Shown: one piece after another, positions 50,299 to 59,383 of the stretch
Layout: the number at the start of each line of letters is the position of its first letter
How positions within the stretch are numbered: position 1 is the stretch's first letter
DNA from: JAGVSZ01 sp963716855
GTDB taxonomy: Bacteria > Pseudomonadota > Gammaproteobacteria > Burkholderiales > SG8-39
Direction of reading: 5' to 3'
DNA: 64,000 nucleotides
NCBI GenBank assembly: GCA_963716855.1
Contig: CAVQUV010000002.1
Span: forward strand, 1-64,000
The notes under the pieces: model-generated
What the model saw: only the letters and a program-made list of their open reading frames with translations
What the model was told of the DNA's origin: nothing
Databases searched by the model: none
Made by a program: the position numbers and the translations under genes

Positions 50299-51060
50299 TC
50301 AGGCGGCCCATCCCGCGATGCTCTGGTCGAGGCCGGCGCGGTAATCGGAGAACACGGGTTTCCATCCGGGCACGCGCGGCGCAGGCGCCCGCGCCGGCAT
50401 GGCGAGCGCGGCCTGCTGCATGTGCGCTTCGCGCACGATCAGCCGCATGAGCGGGGCTGCGATGAGCGGAACGTGCAGCGGAACCCGCCGGCCGATCTTC
50501 CGGGCGAAGTCGTCCATGAACTGCATGAAGGAGACCGGCCTGCCGTCGGTCGCGTAGAGAACCCTTCCGGCGTTGCGCGCCTTCCCGGCGGCGAGCAGGG
50601 CGCTGACTGCATCGTGTTGGTGCAGGTGATACTGCAGGGCCTTGCGCGCGCCCGCCCAGTACGGCCGGCCGAGGCGGAACGCCTTGCGGTAGGCGACGAG
50701 GTCGCCGCTCTCCGGGCCGTACAGATAGCCGAGGCGGACCACGCACGCGGGAACCGGCCCGGACAGGGCGATCTGCTCGCACTCCAGGATCGTCTCCGCG
50801 ATCGAGCGCAACGGATCCTGCTGCGGGCGGCCGAGCACGAACGCGAAGCTTGCGTGCACGAGCATGGTCGCGTCGGTGCGCAGCGCCCGGCGCACGCCCG
50901 CCAACGCGATCCGCGAAAACCCCTTCCACGCGTGTCCGTCGTGCAGCAGGGTGTTCGCCTGCTGTCCGGCGATGTTGATGTGAAGATTCCCGGCCGCACG
51001 CCGCCGTGCGAGCAGGCGACCGAGCTCGGAGCGCGCGCCGGTGACCGATACCCCGGTCAC
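50299..51060 (-). CDS. NAD-dependent epimerase/SDR-like protein, shortened N-terminus
   Basis: A 253-residue protein whose GTG start (51060) overlaps the gloB stop (GTGA). The C-terminal three quarters are like extended SDR epimerases: ATMLVHASFAFVLG, then GPVPACVVRLGYLYGPESGD (the usual R-L-x-x-x-Y-G-P), and HDAVSALLAAG. At the N-terminus TGVSVTGARSELGRLLARRR stands for the nucleotide-binding loop, but about 40-50 residues expected between it and the LHINIAGQ block are missing. Either a deletion or a frameshift has occurred, so activity is doubtful. It is clearly coupled to gloB. Confidence 0.6.
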   Translation of the reverse strand: MTGVSVTGARSELGRLLARRRAAGNLHINIAGQQANTLLHDGHAWKGFSRIALAGVRRALRTDATMLVHASFAFVLGRPQQDPLRSIAETILECEQIALSGPVPACVVRLGYLYGPESGDLVAYRKAFRLGRPYWAGARKALQYHLHQHDAVSALLAAGKARNAGRVLYATDGRPVSFMQFMDDFARKIGRRVPLHVPLIAAPLMRLIVREAHMQQAALAMPARAPAPRVPGWKPVFSDYRAGLDQSIAGWAA

Positions 51061-51848
51061 CAGTTGTTGCGCAACTCTCTGAGCTTCAGGAACACGGTGC
51101 GCTGATCCGGATTCACGGGGAGGTCGGGAAAAACCTCGCGCAGCGCCTTGATCACGGACGGGCTCGTCAGCCGAAAGAAGGTGTTGACCTGCCGCTCGAC
51201 CTCCAGCGTCGAGACGTAGGCGCGGTTGGGGTCCTGGCCCGCGAGCTTCTCGAGCATCTCCTGCGCGTTCCGGTTGTCCGGCTCGCGATTCAAGGTGAAC
51301 CGCAGATTGTTCTCGATGTAGTCGTGGCCCGGGTAGATCAACGTGGAGGAGGGCAGCCGGTCGAGCTGCTCCGAGAAGGTCCGGTAGAGCTCCGCCGGAT
51401 GGCCGCCGTTGTGGCAGTTCCCGGCCCCGGCGTTGAACAGCGTGTCGCCGCAGAACAGCGACGGCTGGTCGGTGTGCGACAGCAGGCACACGTGGCTCAT
51501 CGTGTGGCCCGGCGTGTCCAGAACTTCGAGCTCGACGGTCTTTCCCACCGCTACGACGTCGCCGGCGCCCAGGCCGCGCGCCATGCCGGTGATCTTGTCG
51601 CCCGCATTCTTGTGCGCCAGGATCTTGGCGCCGGTCTTCTTGACCATTGCGTCGTTCCCGCCGGTGTGGTCGCGGTGCTCGTGCGTGTTCAGGATCTGGG
51701 TGATGGTCCAGCCCGCGTCCTTCGCGGCCTGCAGGCACTTCTCGGAATCCAGGGGATCGATCGCGAGGGCTTCGCCCGTTGCGCGGCAGGCGATGAGGTA
51801 ATTGAAGTTGCGGTAAGCGTTGCCCGTCCAGATCTGCTTGACGATCAC
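51057..51848 (-). CDS. gloB: hydroxyacylglutathione hydrolase (glyoxalase II)
   Basis: A 263-residue metallo-beta-lactamase-fold enzyme hydrolysing S-lactoylglutathione. Metal site THEHRDHTGG, further ligands in LDTPGHTMSHVC and FCGDTLFNAGAGNC, and the C-terminal ligand His in IYPGHDYIENNLRF. The C-terminal HAGH_C domain ends with DQRTVFLKLRELRNNW. The start is the GTG at 51848 after GAGGAAC; further upstream in-frame codons do not match the family. It is divergent from tcuA with 116 bases between. Confidence 0.92.
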   Translation of the reverse strand: MIVKQIWTGNAYRNFNYLIACRATGEALAIDPLDSEKCLQAAKDAGWTITQILNTHEHRDHTGGNDAMVKKTGAKILAHKNAGDKITGMARGLGAGDVVAVGKTVELEVLDTPGHTMSHVCLLSHTDQPSLFCGDTLFNAGAGNCHNGGHPAELYRTFSEQLDRLPSSTLIYPGHDYIENNLRFTLNREPDNRNAQEMLEKLAGQDPNRAYVSTLEVERQVNTFFRLTSPSVIKALREVFPDLPVNPDQRTVFLKLRELRNNW

Positions 51849-51964
51849 GGCGGTGTTCCTCGTCGAAGATTTCCTCGCATCATAGCGCCGTACCCAGCCC
51901 CCGGGCCGCGTCCGCGGGTACACTCCGCGCCTCGTGCATTTTTTCGATCGACCCGCTTGACATC

Positions 51965-53363
51965 ATGACGGGCAAGGCTGAGCGACCGGACGTCCTGGTC
52001 ATCGGTGGCGGCAACGCCGGGCTCTGCGCCGCCCTGAGCGCGCGCGAGCGCGGGGCTTCGGTCCTCGTCCTCGAGTCGGCGCCGCGGCCGTACCGGGGCG
52101 GCAACAGCCGGCATACGCGCAATCTCCGCTGCATGCACGACGCGCCGCTGGAGACGCTGGAAGCGGCGTACCCGGAAGCCGAGTACTACGAAGACCTGCT
52201 GCGCGTCACCGGCGGCAAGACCGACGAGCGGCTGGCGCGCATGACCATCCGCGAATCCATGGGATGCCCGCCCTGGATGAAGCGCTACGGCGTGCGCTTC
52301 CAGCCCTCGCTCGGGGGAACGCTCCAGCTCGGCCGCACGAATGCGTTCTTCCTCGGCGGCGGCAAGGCGCTCATGAATACGTACTATGCCGCGGCGGAGC
52401 GGCTGGGCGTTCGCGTGCTGTACGAGACCGAGGTCGAGGCGCTGCAGATCGAGGGCGGCGCGTTCCGCGCGGCGACGGTGCGGCGCAACGGCCGGACCGA
52501 GCAGGTGGAGGCACGTGCGCTCGTGGTCGCCGCGGGCGGCTTCGAGTCCAACCTCGAGTGGCTCGAGGAGGCCTGGGGGCCGCCGGCGCGCAATTTCGTC
52601 ATTCGCGGCACACCGTACAACACCGGCAAGGTCCTCAAGGCCCTGCTCGCCAATGGCGTCGCAGCAGGTCGGCGACCCGACGCAATGCCACGCGGTCGCG
52701 CTCGATGCGCGCGCGCCGAAGTTCGACGGCGGCATCGTCACCCGGCTCGACTCGGTGAGCCTCGGCATCGTCGTCAACAACCGCGCCGAGCGCTTCTACG
52801 ACGAAGGCGAGGATTTCTGGCCCAAGCGCTACGCCATCTGGGGCCGCCTGATCGCCGCGCAGCCGGACCAGATCGCCTACTCGATCATCGACGTCAAGGC
52901 CATGGGGCGCTTCATGCCGTCGGTGTATCCGCCGATCAAGGCGGACTCGATCGCCGAGCTCGCGACCGGGCTCGGGCTGCCGCCCGCCGCGCTGGAGCGC
53001 ACCGTCGCCGCGTACAACAAGGCGGTGATCCCCGGCACGTTCGACCACGCGGTTCTCGACGATTGCCGCACGCGCGGCCTCGCGCCGGAGAAGACCCACT
53101 GGGCCCAGCCGATCGACGCGCGGCCGTTCTACGGGTATCCGCTGCGCCCCGGCATCACCTTTACCTATCTCGGAGTGCGGGTGGACGAGCACGCCAGGGC
53201 CATCATGGACGACGGCGCTCCCGCGAAGAATCTCTTCGCGGCGGGCGAGGTGATGGCGGGCTGCGTGCTGGGGCAGGGCTACCTCGCCGGCATCGGCATG
53301 ACGATCGGAACGGTGTTCGGCCGGGTCGCCGGACGGGAGGCGGCCGCGCATGTCGCTCGCTGA
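51965..53363 (+). pseudogene. tcuA: FAD-dependent tricarballylate dehydrogenase TcuA, one frameshift
   Basis: Flavoprotein oxidising tricarballylate to cis-aconitate. The FAD motif is DVLVIGGGNAGLCAALSARE; TcuA-specific segments are RGGNSRHTRNLRCMHD, and after the frameshift QQVGDPTQCHAVALDARAP and KFDGGIVTRLDSVSLG. One extra base near 52665 puts the second half in another frame; both halves are otherwise clean and the total of about 466 codons is right. The C-terminal motif LFAAGEVMAGCVLGQGY binds FAD. It overlaps tcuB by 14 bases. Confidence 0.88.
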
Positions 53364-54468
53364 GCTCGTCGCCGAAGGGGAGCGGATCTTCACGATCTGC
53401 AACGCCTGCCGCTATTGCGAGGGCTATTGCGCGGTGTTTCCGGCGATGGAACGCCGGCTCACGTTCGGCGCCGCCGATCTGGACTACCTCGCCAACCTCT
53501 GCCACAACTGCGGCGAGTGCTACTACGCCTGCCAGTACGCGCCGCCGCACGAGTTCGCCGTCAACGTGCCGCGGACGCTCGCCGAGTTGCGCGCCGCGTC
53601 GTATCGGCAGCACGCCTGGCCGCAGGCCGCCGGCGTGCTCTTCGAGCGCAACGGGCTGGTCGCGGCGCTCGTGCTCGTGGCGTGCGTGGTCGCCACCTTG
53701 ATCGCTGCTGCGGTCCTGCTCGAGCCCGGCGGGTTGTTCCGTGCCGTGCCCGGCGGCGACTTCTACGCGGTGGTGCCGCACCGGACGATGGCGGTGGGGT
53801 TCGGCGGGGTGGGGCTCTACGTTCTCGCCGCCCTCGGCATCGGCTTCGTCCGCTTCTGGCGTCACTGCGGCGAGTCGTTCGCGGAACTGAAACGACCGTT
53901 CGCGTGGCGTGAAGCGCTCGGGGATGTGCTCAGCCTCCGCTACCTGCACGGCGGCGGCGTCGGGTGCACCTATCCCGGCGAGCAGCCGTCGCTCGCCCGG
54001 AAGTGGTTCCACCACTTCACGTTCTACGGTTTCATGCTCTGCTTCGCCGCGACCGTCACCGGCACGATCTACCACTACGGGTTCGGATGGATCGCCCCGT
54101 ACGGCTACACGAGCCTGCCCGTGCTGCTCGGCACGCTCGGCGGCGTCGGGCTCCTCGTCGGTCCGGCGGGCCTGCTGTGGCTCAAGGCGCAGCGCGACCC
54201 CGAGACCGACGCGCCGGCGCAGGCCGGCATGGACATCGCGTTCACGGTCCTGCTGTTCCTCACCAGCCTGACGGGGCTCGTTCTCCTCGTTCTGCGCGAG
54301 ACACCGCTGATGGGACTTCTGCTGGTCGTGCACCTCGGCGTCGTGCTGGCGCTCTTTCTCACGCTGCCGTACGGGAAGTTCGTGCACGGCATCTATCGCG
54401 GCGCGGCGCTCGTGCGCTACGCACTCGAGCGCGTGCGCCCGCGCGTCTTCCTGGGCGGCGACGGCTAG
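53350..54468 (+). CDS. tcuB: tricarballylate utilisation iron-sulfur/membrane protein TcuB
   Basis: A 372-residue electron-transfer protein that reoxidises TcuA's flavin. Two 4Fe-4S clusters are near the N-terminus: CNACRYCEGYC and CHNCGECYYACQYAPP. The remainder has six membrane segments such as ALVLVACVVATLIAAAVLLE and GVVLALFLTLPY, with several His residues (HHFTFYGFM, HYGFGW) probably binding heme as in its homologues. No tcuC-type transporter or tcuR regulator is adjacent; a Bug-type binding protein gene is 1 kb downstream. Confidence 0.93.
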   Translation: MSLAELVAEGERIFTICNACRYCEGYCAVFPAMERRLTFGAADLDYLANLCHNCGECYYACQYAPPHEFAVNVPRTLAELRAASYRQHAWPQAAGVLFERNGLVAALVLVACVVATLIAAAVLLEPGGLFRAVPGGDFYAVVPHRTMAVGFGGVGLYVLAALGIGFVRFWRHCGESFAELKRPFAWREALGDVLSLRYLHGGGVGCTYPGEQPSLARKWFHHFTFYGFMLCFAATVTGTIYHYGFGWIAPYGYTSLPVLLGTLGGVGLLVGPAGLLWLKAQRDPETDAPAQAGMDIAFTVLLFLTSLTGLVLLVLRETPLMGLLLVVHLGVVLALFLTLPYGKFVHGIYRGAALVRYALERVRPRVFLGGDG

Positions 54469-54472
54469 ACTG

Positions 54473-55525
54473 ATGCCGACCGCGCACCCCGCGACCGGAC
54501 CCTGCCTGCTGGCCGCCGACATCGGCGGAACCAAGACCGATTTGGGCGTTTACGCGCTCGGGCCGGGGCCGCGCAGCCCGCTCGCGACCGGCCGCCTTCC
54601 CAGCACCGACTACGACGGGATCGCGCCGCTCGCGCGCGCATTCCTCGACGCGCACGGCCTCTCTGTCGACTACGCGTGCTTCGATGTCGCCGGCCCCGTC
54701 GTGGACGGCCGCGCCAGGCTCACCAACCTCCCGTGGGTGCTCGAGGAGGCCGCGCTCGCGCGCTCGCTCGGCGTGAAGGCCGTGTGGCTGCTGAACGATC
54801 TGGTCGCAACGGCCGCCGCAGTGCCGCACCTGGGCGCAGCCGACGTCGTCACACTGAACGCCGGCAAGTCCGTTGCGGGCGGCACGATCGCGGTGATCGC
54901 ACCCGGTACCGGTCTCGGGGAAGCGTTCCTGACCTGGGACGGCCACCGCTATCGCGCTTACGCGTCGGAAGGCGGTCATGCGAGCTTCGGGCCGGCGACG
55001 CCCGACGAGGCGGCTCTATATCTATACGTTCGGGAGCGGTTCGGGCACGTCAGCTACGAGCGCGTGTGCTCGGGCATCGGCATGGTCCATCTCTACGGGT
55101 TCCATCGCGACCGGCGCAACGCGATCGAGTCCCCGTCGATCGCCGCACGGCTGGCCGAGGCGCCGGAGAATGAGCGGGCGCGCGTGATCGTCGACGGCGC
55201 GCTCGCGGCGGCGACGCCCGATCCGCTGTGCGTCGCGACGCTCGAGAGCTTCGTCGCGATTCTCGGCACCGAGACCGCGAACCTGATGCTCAAGACGCTC
55301 AGCACCGGCGGCGTCTACATCGCCGGCGGCATTCCCGCGCGCATCCTCCCGATGCTTCAGGCGGGCGGGTTCCTCGCGCGCGTGAAGGACAAGGGGCGCA
55401 TGTCGGGCGTCCTCGCGCAGATGCCCGTCCACGTCGTCACCGCGACGCAGGTGGCGCTGCTCGGTGCGGCGAGCTACGGCCTCGAGCGGATGCAGGCGCC
55501 GGCGTTGCCGCGCCGTGCGGGTTGA
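54473..55525 (+). CDS. glk: glucokinase
   Basis: A 350-residue ATP-dependent glucokinase of the bacterial Glk type. ATP motif LLAADIGGTKTDLGVYAL; sugar-contact motif WLLNDLVATAAAV (catalytic Asp); phosphate loop VIAPGTGLGEAFL; ASEGGHASFGP and, near the C-terminus, STGGVYIAGGIPARI. Length is normal. It lies 4 bases after tcuB on the same strand, an unrelated pathway, so the joint transcript may be accidental. It would supply glucose-6-P together with Pgm. Confidence 0.93.
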   Translation: MPTAHPATGPCLLAADIGGTKTDLGVYALGPGPRSPLATGRLPSTDYDGIAPLARAFLDAHGLSVDYACFDVAGPVVDGRARLTNLPWVLEEAALARSLGVKAVWLLNDLVATAAAVPHLGAADVVTLNAGKSVAGGTIAVIAPGTGLGEAFLTWDGHRYRAYASEGGHASFGPATPDEAALYLYVRERFGHVSYERVCSGIGMVHLYGFHRDRRNAIESPSIAARLAEAPENERARVIVDGALAAATPDPLCVATLESFVAILGTETANLMLKTLSTGGVYIAGGIPARILPMLQAGGFLARVKDKGRMSGVLAQMPVHVVTATQVALLGAASYGLERMQAPALPRRAG

Positions 55526-55539
55526 ACGCTCGCCCGAGA

Positions 55540-56500
55540 TCAATCTGCTTTGATGTTCGCCGCCTTGGCAACCGCCGTCCATCGCGCGATGTCGGCCGCG
55601 ATGATGCGGGCGTACTCCTCCGGCGTCGTGGCTCCCGGGTCGACGCCGAGTCCGGCCATGCGCTCGCGCACGTCCGGAAGCGCAAGAACGCGCACGATCT
55701 CTTCCTGCAACCGCGCAACGACCGACGCCGGCGTCTTCGCCGGCGCGACGAAGCCCGTCCAGAGCCGGATCTCCATGTCCGGGACGCCGGCTTCGGCCAT
55801 GGTCGGCACGTCGGGGAAGGCCGGGTGACGCGTGCCGGAGGTGACCGCCAGGCCCCGGATGCGTCCCCCCTTCAGCGGGCCGGCGATCGGTATCGCGTCC
55901 GAGATGGTCATCGTGACCTGTCCCGCGGCGACGGCATTGACCGAGTCGCCGCTGCCCTTGAACGGAATGTGCGCGAAGCGCGTGCCCATGCGCTGGTTGA
56001 AGAGCTCGGCCGCGAGCTGGAACGGTGCGGCGCTCGAGGCGTAGTTGGCGTCGTTGGGCCGTGCCCGGGCGTACTCGACCAGCTCTTTCACGGAGGCGAC
56101 CGGGAGGGAGGCACCGACGACGAGCAGCAGCGGGAATTGGCCGAGCAGCGAGATCGGCGCGAAGTCGTCGACCGGCGAGTAGGGCAGCTTCGAGTAGATC
56201 GCCGGGTTGATGGCCATCGGCCCGGTCGGCGCCATGAGCAGCGTATAGCCGTCGGCGGGCGACTTGGCGACGAGCTCCGCGGCGATGATCCCTTGCGCGC
56301 CGGCGCGGTTCTCGATCAGCATCGGCTGGCCGAGCCCTTCGGCCATCTTCGCCGCCACGACCCGCGCGATGATGTCGTTGCCGCCCCCGGCCGTGTAGCC
56401 GACGACGATCCGGATCGGCCGCGCGGGAAAGGACTGTGCGGCGGCCGCGCCGGCGACTGCGGCCAGGATCAGGACACACGCGGCTCTCGCTAATCCTCAT
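55540..56500 (-). CDS. TctC/Bug-type tricarboxylate-binding receptor, frameshift in signal peptide
   Basis: A periplasmic solute-binding protein of about 320 residues. Family pattern after the signal peptide: SFPARPIRIVVGYTAGGGND; then NRAGAQGIIAAELVAKSPAD, PIYSK-like NPAIYSKLPYSPVDDFAPIS, and AHIPFKGSGDSVNAVAAGQV. The ATG at 56500 (MR...) and the hydrophobic core (ACVLILAAVAGAAAA) are in different frames; one extra base near 56492 explains it. Ligands of this family are carboxylates such as citrate. Its nearness to tcuAB suggests tricarballylate or citrate; the TctA/TctB membrane subunits are not in the window, as is common for orphan Bug receptors. Confidence 0.8.
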
Positions 56501-56531
56501 GGCGCTTGCTCCTCGACCGGCGGGCGCGCAG

Positions 56532-57179
56532 TCAGCCCGTCTTCAGCAACATCATCTGGCGTCCGAGCACCAGCAGCTCGTAGCCGTCCCGGATCGCGGC
56601 GGGCAGCACGAGCTTGCCCTTGCCGCCCATCAGCAGGTCGGTATCGTCGATCAGGATCAGCGACGTCGCGGCGAGCTTGGGCCGGGCGGTCTGGTACGCG
56701 AGGAGGTGCTTCTCCGCGTAGTCCGTTCCGGGGATCACGTCCCATCCGTCGAGGTAGAGGAGGCCGATGGGCTGCTGGAACTTCTCCAGGAACCGGATCC
56801 CGTCGCCGCAGACCACTTTCGCGTTGGGATACGCCTGGACATACCCGGCCGCGAGGTAGCAGGCGTCCTTGTCGATGTCGACGCTCCAGACGGGATGCCC
56901 GGTCGACGCCCAGAAGAGCGTCGAATGCCCGTCGTTGCAGCACACCGGATCGAACTCGTCGAGCGTGTGCCGCAGCGGCAGCCGCATGCAGCCGATCTCG
57001 ACGATGTTCTCCGAGCCGAGCGAGTCGAGCAGCTCGATCGCGCTGAGGATGTACGGGCGCGGCTTGGAGCGCACGTGGGTCTGCTGCTCGACGGTGAGGT
57101 GGTCCGTGCCCCACAGCGTGATCTGCGTGTCCGCGAAATGCCTGCGGATCACCGCTTCGGCCTGCGCGTAGAGACTCAT
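56532..57179 (-). CDS. class I SAM-dependent methyltransferase (Methyltransf_24-like)
   Basis: A 215-residue protein. GSENIVEIGCMRLPLRHTLD corresponds to motif I, WSVDIDKDACYLA to the acidic adenosine loop, KVVCGDGIRFLEKF to motif III, and GLLYLDGWDV with LIDDTDLLMGGKGKLVLPAA to the later strands; this pattern matches small-molecule methyltransferases of the Methyltransf_24 type. Its ATG overlaps the stop of the upstream dehydrogenase gene, so they work together or at least are coupled. The substrate is unknown, possibly the 2-hydroxy acid of the partner. Confidence 0.8.
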   Translation of the reverse strand: MSLYAQAEAVIRRHFADTQITLWGTDHLTVEQQTHVRSKPRPYILSAIELLDSLGSENIVEIGCMRLPLRHTLDEFDPVCCNDGHSTLFWASTGHPVWSVDIDKDACYLAAGYVQAYPNAKVVCGDGIRFLEKFQQPIGLLYLDGWDVIPGTDYAEKHLLAYQTARPKLAATSLILIDDTDLLMGGKGKLVLPAAIRDGYELLVLGRQMMLLKTG

Positions 57180-58219
57180 CGCCGGTCCGCCTCCCGGGCG
57201 AGGCCCGCCAGCCGCGCATGCGCGAGCGACGCACGGTTCACGACGTGTCGCGGCGCGCGGCCCTGCGCCACGTCCAGCACGCTGGTGAACGCGCTGCGCG
57301 CGAGGCCGGTCAGGCACTCGTCGGTGAAGCAGAACGCGTGCGGCGTGACGACGACGTTGTCGAGCGCGAGGATCGGGTTGTCGGCCGGCGTCGGCTCGAC
57401 CTCGAAGACGTCGAGCGCGGCGCCGGCGATGCGTCGCGCCACGAGCGCGTCGTGGAGCGCCTGCTCCTGGACGATCGGGCCGCGGGCGGTATTGATCAGG
57501 TAGGCGGTCGGCTTCATGAGGGCGAGCTCGCGCGCGCCGATCATGCCGCGCGTCTCCTCGTTCAGCGGGCACATCACGCTGACGAAGTCGGCGGTGCGGA
57601 GCAGCGTGTCGAGGTCGACCAGCTCCACGCCGAGCGCGCGCGCCTGCTCGGGCGCAACGTAGGGATCGCAGGCGATGTGGCGCATGCCGAACGGCGGGGC
57701 GAGGCGGAACACCTCGGCGCCGATGTTGCCCATGCCGATGGCGCCGAGCGTGCGGCCGGTCACGCCCATGCCCATGCAGTTGACCTTCTCCGCCCACCGG
57801 CCCGCGCGCGTGAGGCGGTCTTTGGCGAACAGCCGCTGCGCGAGCACGAGGATGAACGTGATGACGTTGACCGCGACCGGCCGGCGGACCCCGTCCGGCG
57901 CGATCGTCAGCAGCACGCCGTTCTCGGTGCACGCCGGGACGTCGATCGTGTCGAAGCCGACGCCGAAGCGCGCGACGACCTTCAGGCGGCCGGCGCCCCG
58001 CGCGAACGTCTCTCGGGTCACGCGGCCGAGCATCAGGCAGACGGCGTCGTAGGCGGCGGCCGTCTCCGGCGCGATCACCTTCTCCTCGGCGGCGGTCAGG
58101 TACTGCCACTGGATTCCCGGCGCTGCCAGCAACTCGAGCGCGCTCGGATCGAAGATCGTGCCGCCGCGGGTGTCGAGCACGTCGGGCGAGATGCCGACGC
58201 GGAAGTCGGTCGGGCTCAT
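57176..58219 (-). CDS. D-2-hydroxyacid dehydrogenase (phosphoglycerate dehydrogenase-like)
   Basis: A 347-residue NAD-dependent enzyme reducing a 2-oxo acid. NAD loop GAIGMGNIGAEVFRLAPPF, catalytic Arg in LINTARGPIVQE, Glu in LDVFEVEPTPADN, and His in VVTPHAFCFTD (where most have HxxxW or HxG). The N-terminal substrate domain carries ARFGVGFDTIDVPACTENGV. Its stop overlaps the methyltransferase start. The 314 bases between this gene and surE carry promoters for both; a TACAAT box is seen at 58442-58447 facing surE. Confidence 0.9.
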   Translation of the reverse strand: MSPTDFRVGISPDVLDTRGGTIFDPSALELLAAPGIQWQYLTAAEEKVIAPETAAAYDAVCLMLGRVTRETFARGAGRLKVVARFGVGFDTIDVPACTENGVLLTIAPDGVRRPVAVNVITFILVLAQRLFAKDRLTRAGRWAEKVNCMGMGVTGRTLGAIGMGNIGAEVFRLAPPFGMRHIACDPYVAPEQARALGVELVDLDTLLRTADFVSVMCPLNEETRGMIGARELALMKPTAYLINTARGPIVQEQALHDALVARRIAGAALDVFEVEPTPADNPILALDNVVVTPHAFCFTDECLTGLARSAFTSVLDVAQGRAPRHVVNRASLAHARLAGLAREADRR

Positions 58220-58533
58220 CGCTGGACGGTCTCCCGTATCGAAGTGGCCCGCCCGCGGAGGTTGTCGGGCGAAGCCGGCAGGTCGACGCGCTCGGCGGCG
58301 GCGACAGGGAGGTCGGCGGCGTAGCGGGCGTGCCCGGTCACGGGGCGGAAATCCTCGCGGCGGATCATCGTGCGCCGGATTCTACGGGGAGCGCGCGGAA
58401 TCCGTCGTGCGCGAACGACGCTCGGGCTGCGACGCGTGCGCTACAATCCCGGCGCAACATGCACACGCGCCACGCACACGCACACCAAGCAGCGAGTCCT
58501 TCCGCGGTTCCCCGGGCCTGACGGCAGCGCCGG

Positions 58534-59274
58534 ATGCGGATCCTCCTCGCCAACGACGACGGATACTTCGCGCCGGGCCTCGCGCATCTCGCCGACGCCC
58601 TGGCCGACCTCGGCGAGGTCGTGGTGGTCGCGCCGGAGCGCGACCGCAGCGGCGCCTCCAACTCGCTCACGCTGGACCGCCCGCTCGCGGTGCGGCGCTC
58701 CGCCAACGGGTTCATGTTCGTGAACGGCACGCCGACCGATTGCGTGCACCTGGCGGTGACCGGCCTGCTCGAGGCGCTGCCGGACCTCGTCGTCTCCGGG
58801 ATCAACCTCGGCGCGAACATGGGCGACGACACGATCTATTCGGGCACCGTCGCCGCGGCCACCGAAGGCTTTCTGCTCGGCATCCCGTCGGTCGCGCTGT
58901 CGCTCACGAGCAAGGCCGGGCGCAACTTCGCCACCGCGGCGCGCGTCGCGCGCGACATCGTCCGGCGGTTCCAGACCCGGCCGCTCGAGCATCCGGTGCT
59001 GCTCAACGTCAACGTGCCGGACGTCCCGTTCGAGACGCTCCAAGGAACCGAGATCACGCGGCTCGGCAAGCGCCACAAGGCCGAGGGCGTGGTCAAGGTC
59101 GAGACGCCGCGCGGCGAGATGATGTACTGGATCGGCGCCGCAGGCGCGGCGCAGGACGCCGGACCGGGCACCGATTTCCACGCGGTCGCGTCCAATCGCG
59201 TGTCGATCACGCCGTTGCAGGTCGACCTGACGCACGCGCATCAGATTTCGCTGATCAAGGAGTGGGTCGCGTGA
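58534..59274 (+). CDS. surE: 5'-nucleotidase SurE
   Basis: A 246-residue survival protein, a nucleoside monophosphate phosphatase. Metal-binding motif MRILLANDDGYFAPG (Asp8-Asp9), APERDRSGASNSLTLDRPL (Ser metal ligand), NGTPTDCVHLAVTGLL and SGINLGANMGDDTIYSGTVA (Asn ligand). Length and all key residues are as expected. It opens the stationary-phase block surE-pcm-nlpD-rpoS. Confidence 0.95.
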   Translation: MRILLANDDGYFAPGLAHLADALADLGEVVVVAPERDRSGASNSLTLDRPLAVRRSANGFMFVNGTPTDCVHLAVTGLLEALPDLVVSGINLGANMGDDTIYSGTVAAATEGFLLGIPSVALSLTSKAGRNFATAARVARDIVRRFQTRPLEHPVLLNVNVPDVPFETLQGTEITRLGKRHKAEGVVKVETPRGEMMYWIGAAGAAQDAGPGTDFHAVASNRVSITPLQVDLTHAHQISLIKEWVA

Positions 59275-59383
59275 GCCACCGAGCAGGGGCCCCACGCTTG
59301 CGTGGGGATGCGAGAACGGCGAACGCGGCGGGCCGCCGACAGCCGAGCGCTAGAGTCGCGGTGTCCGTTCGGAGGCGGCAGGC

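Noticed and set aside
58419..58447. Full sigma70 promoter for surE
   Set aside because: A TACAAT box exists at 58442-58447 but no -35-like hexamer is found 16-18 bp upstream, so only the -10 is noted.
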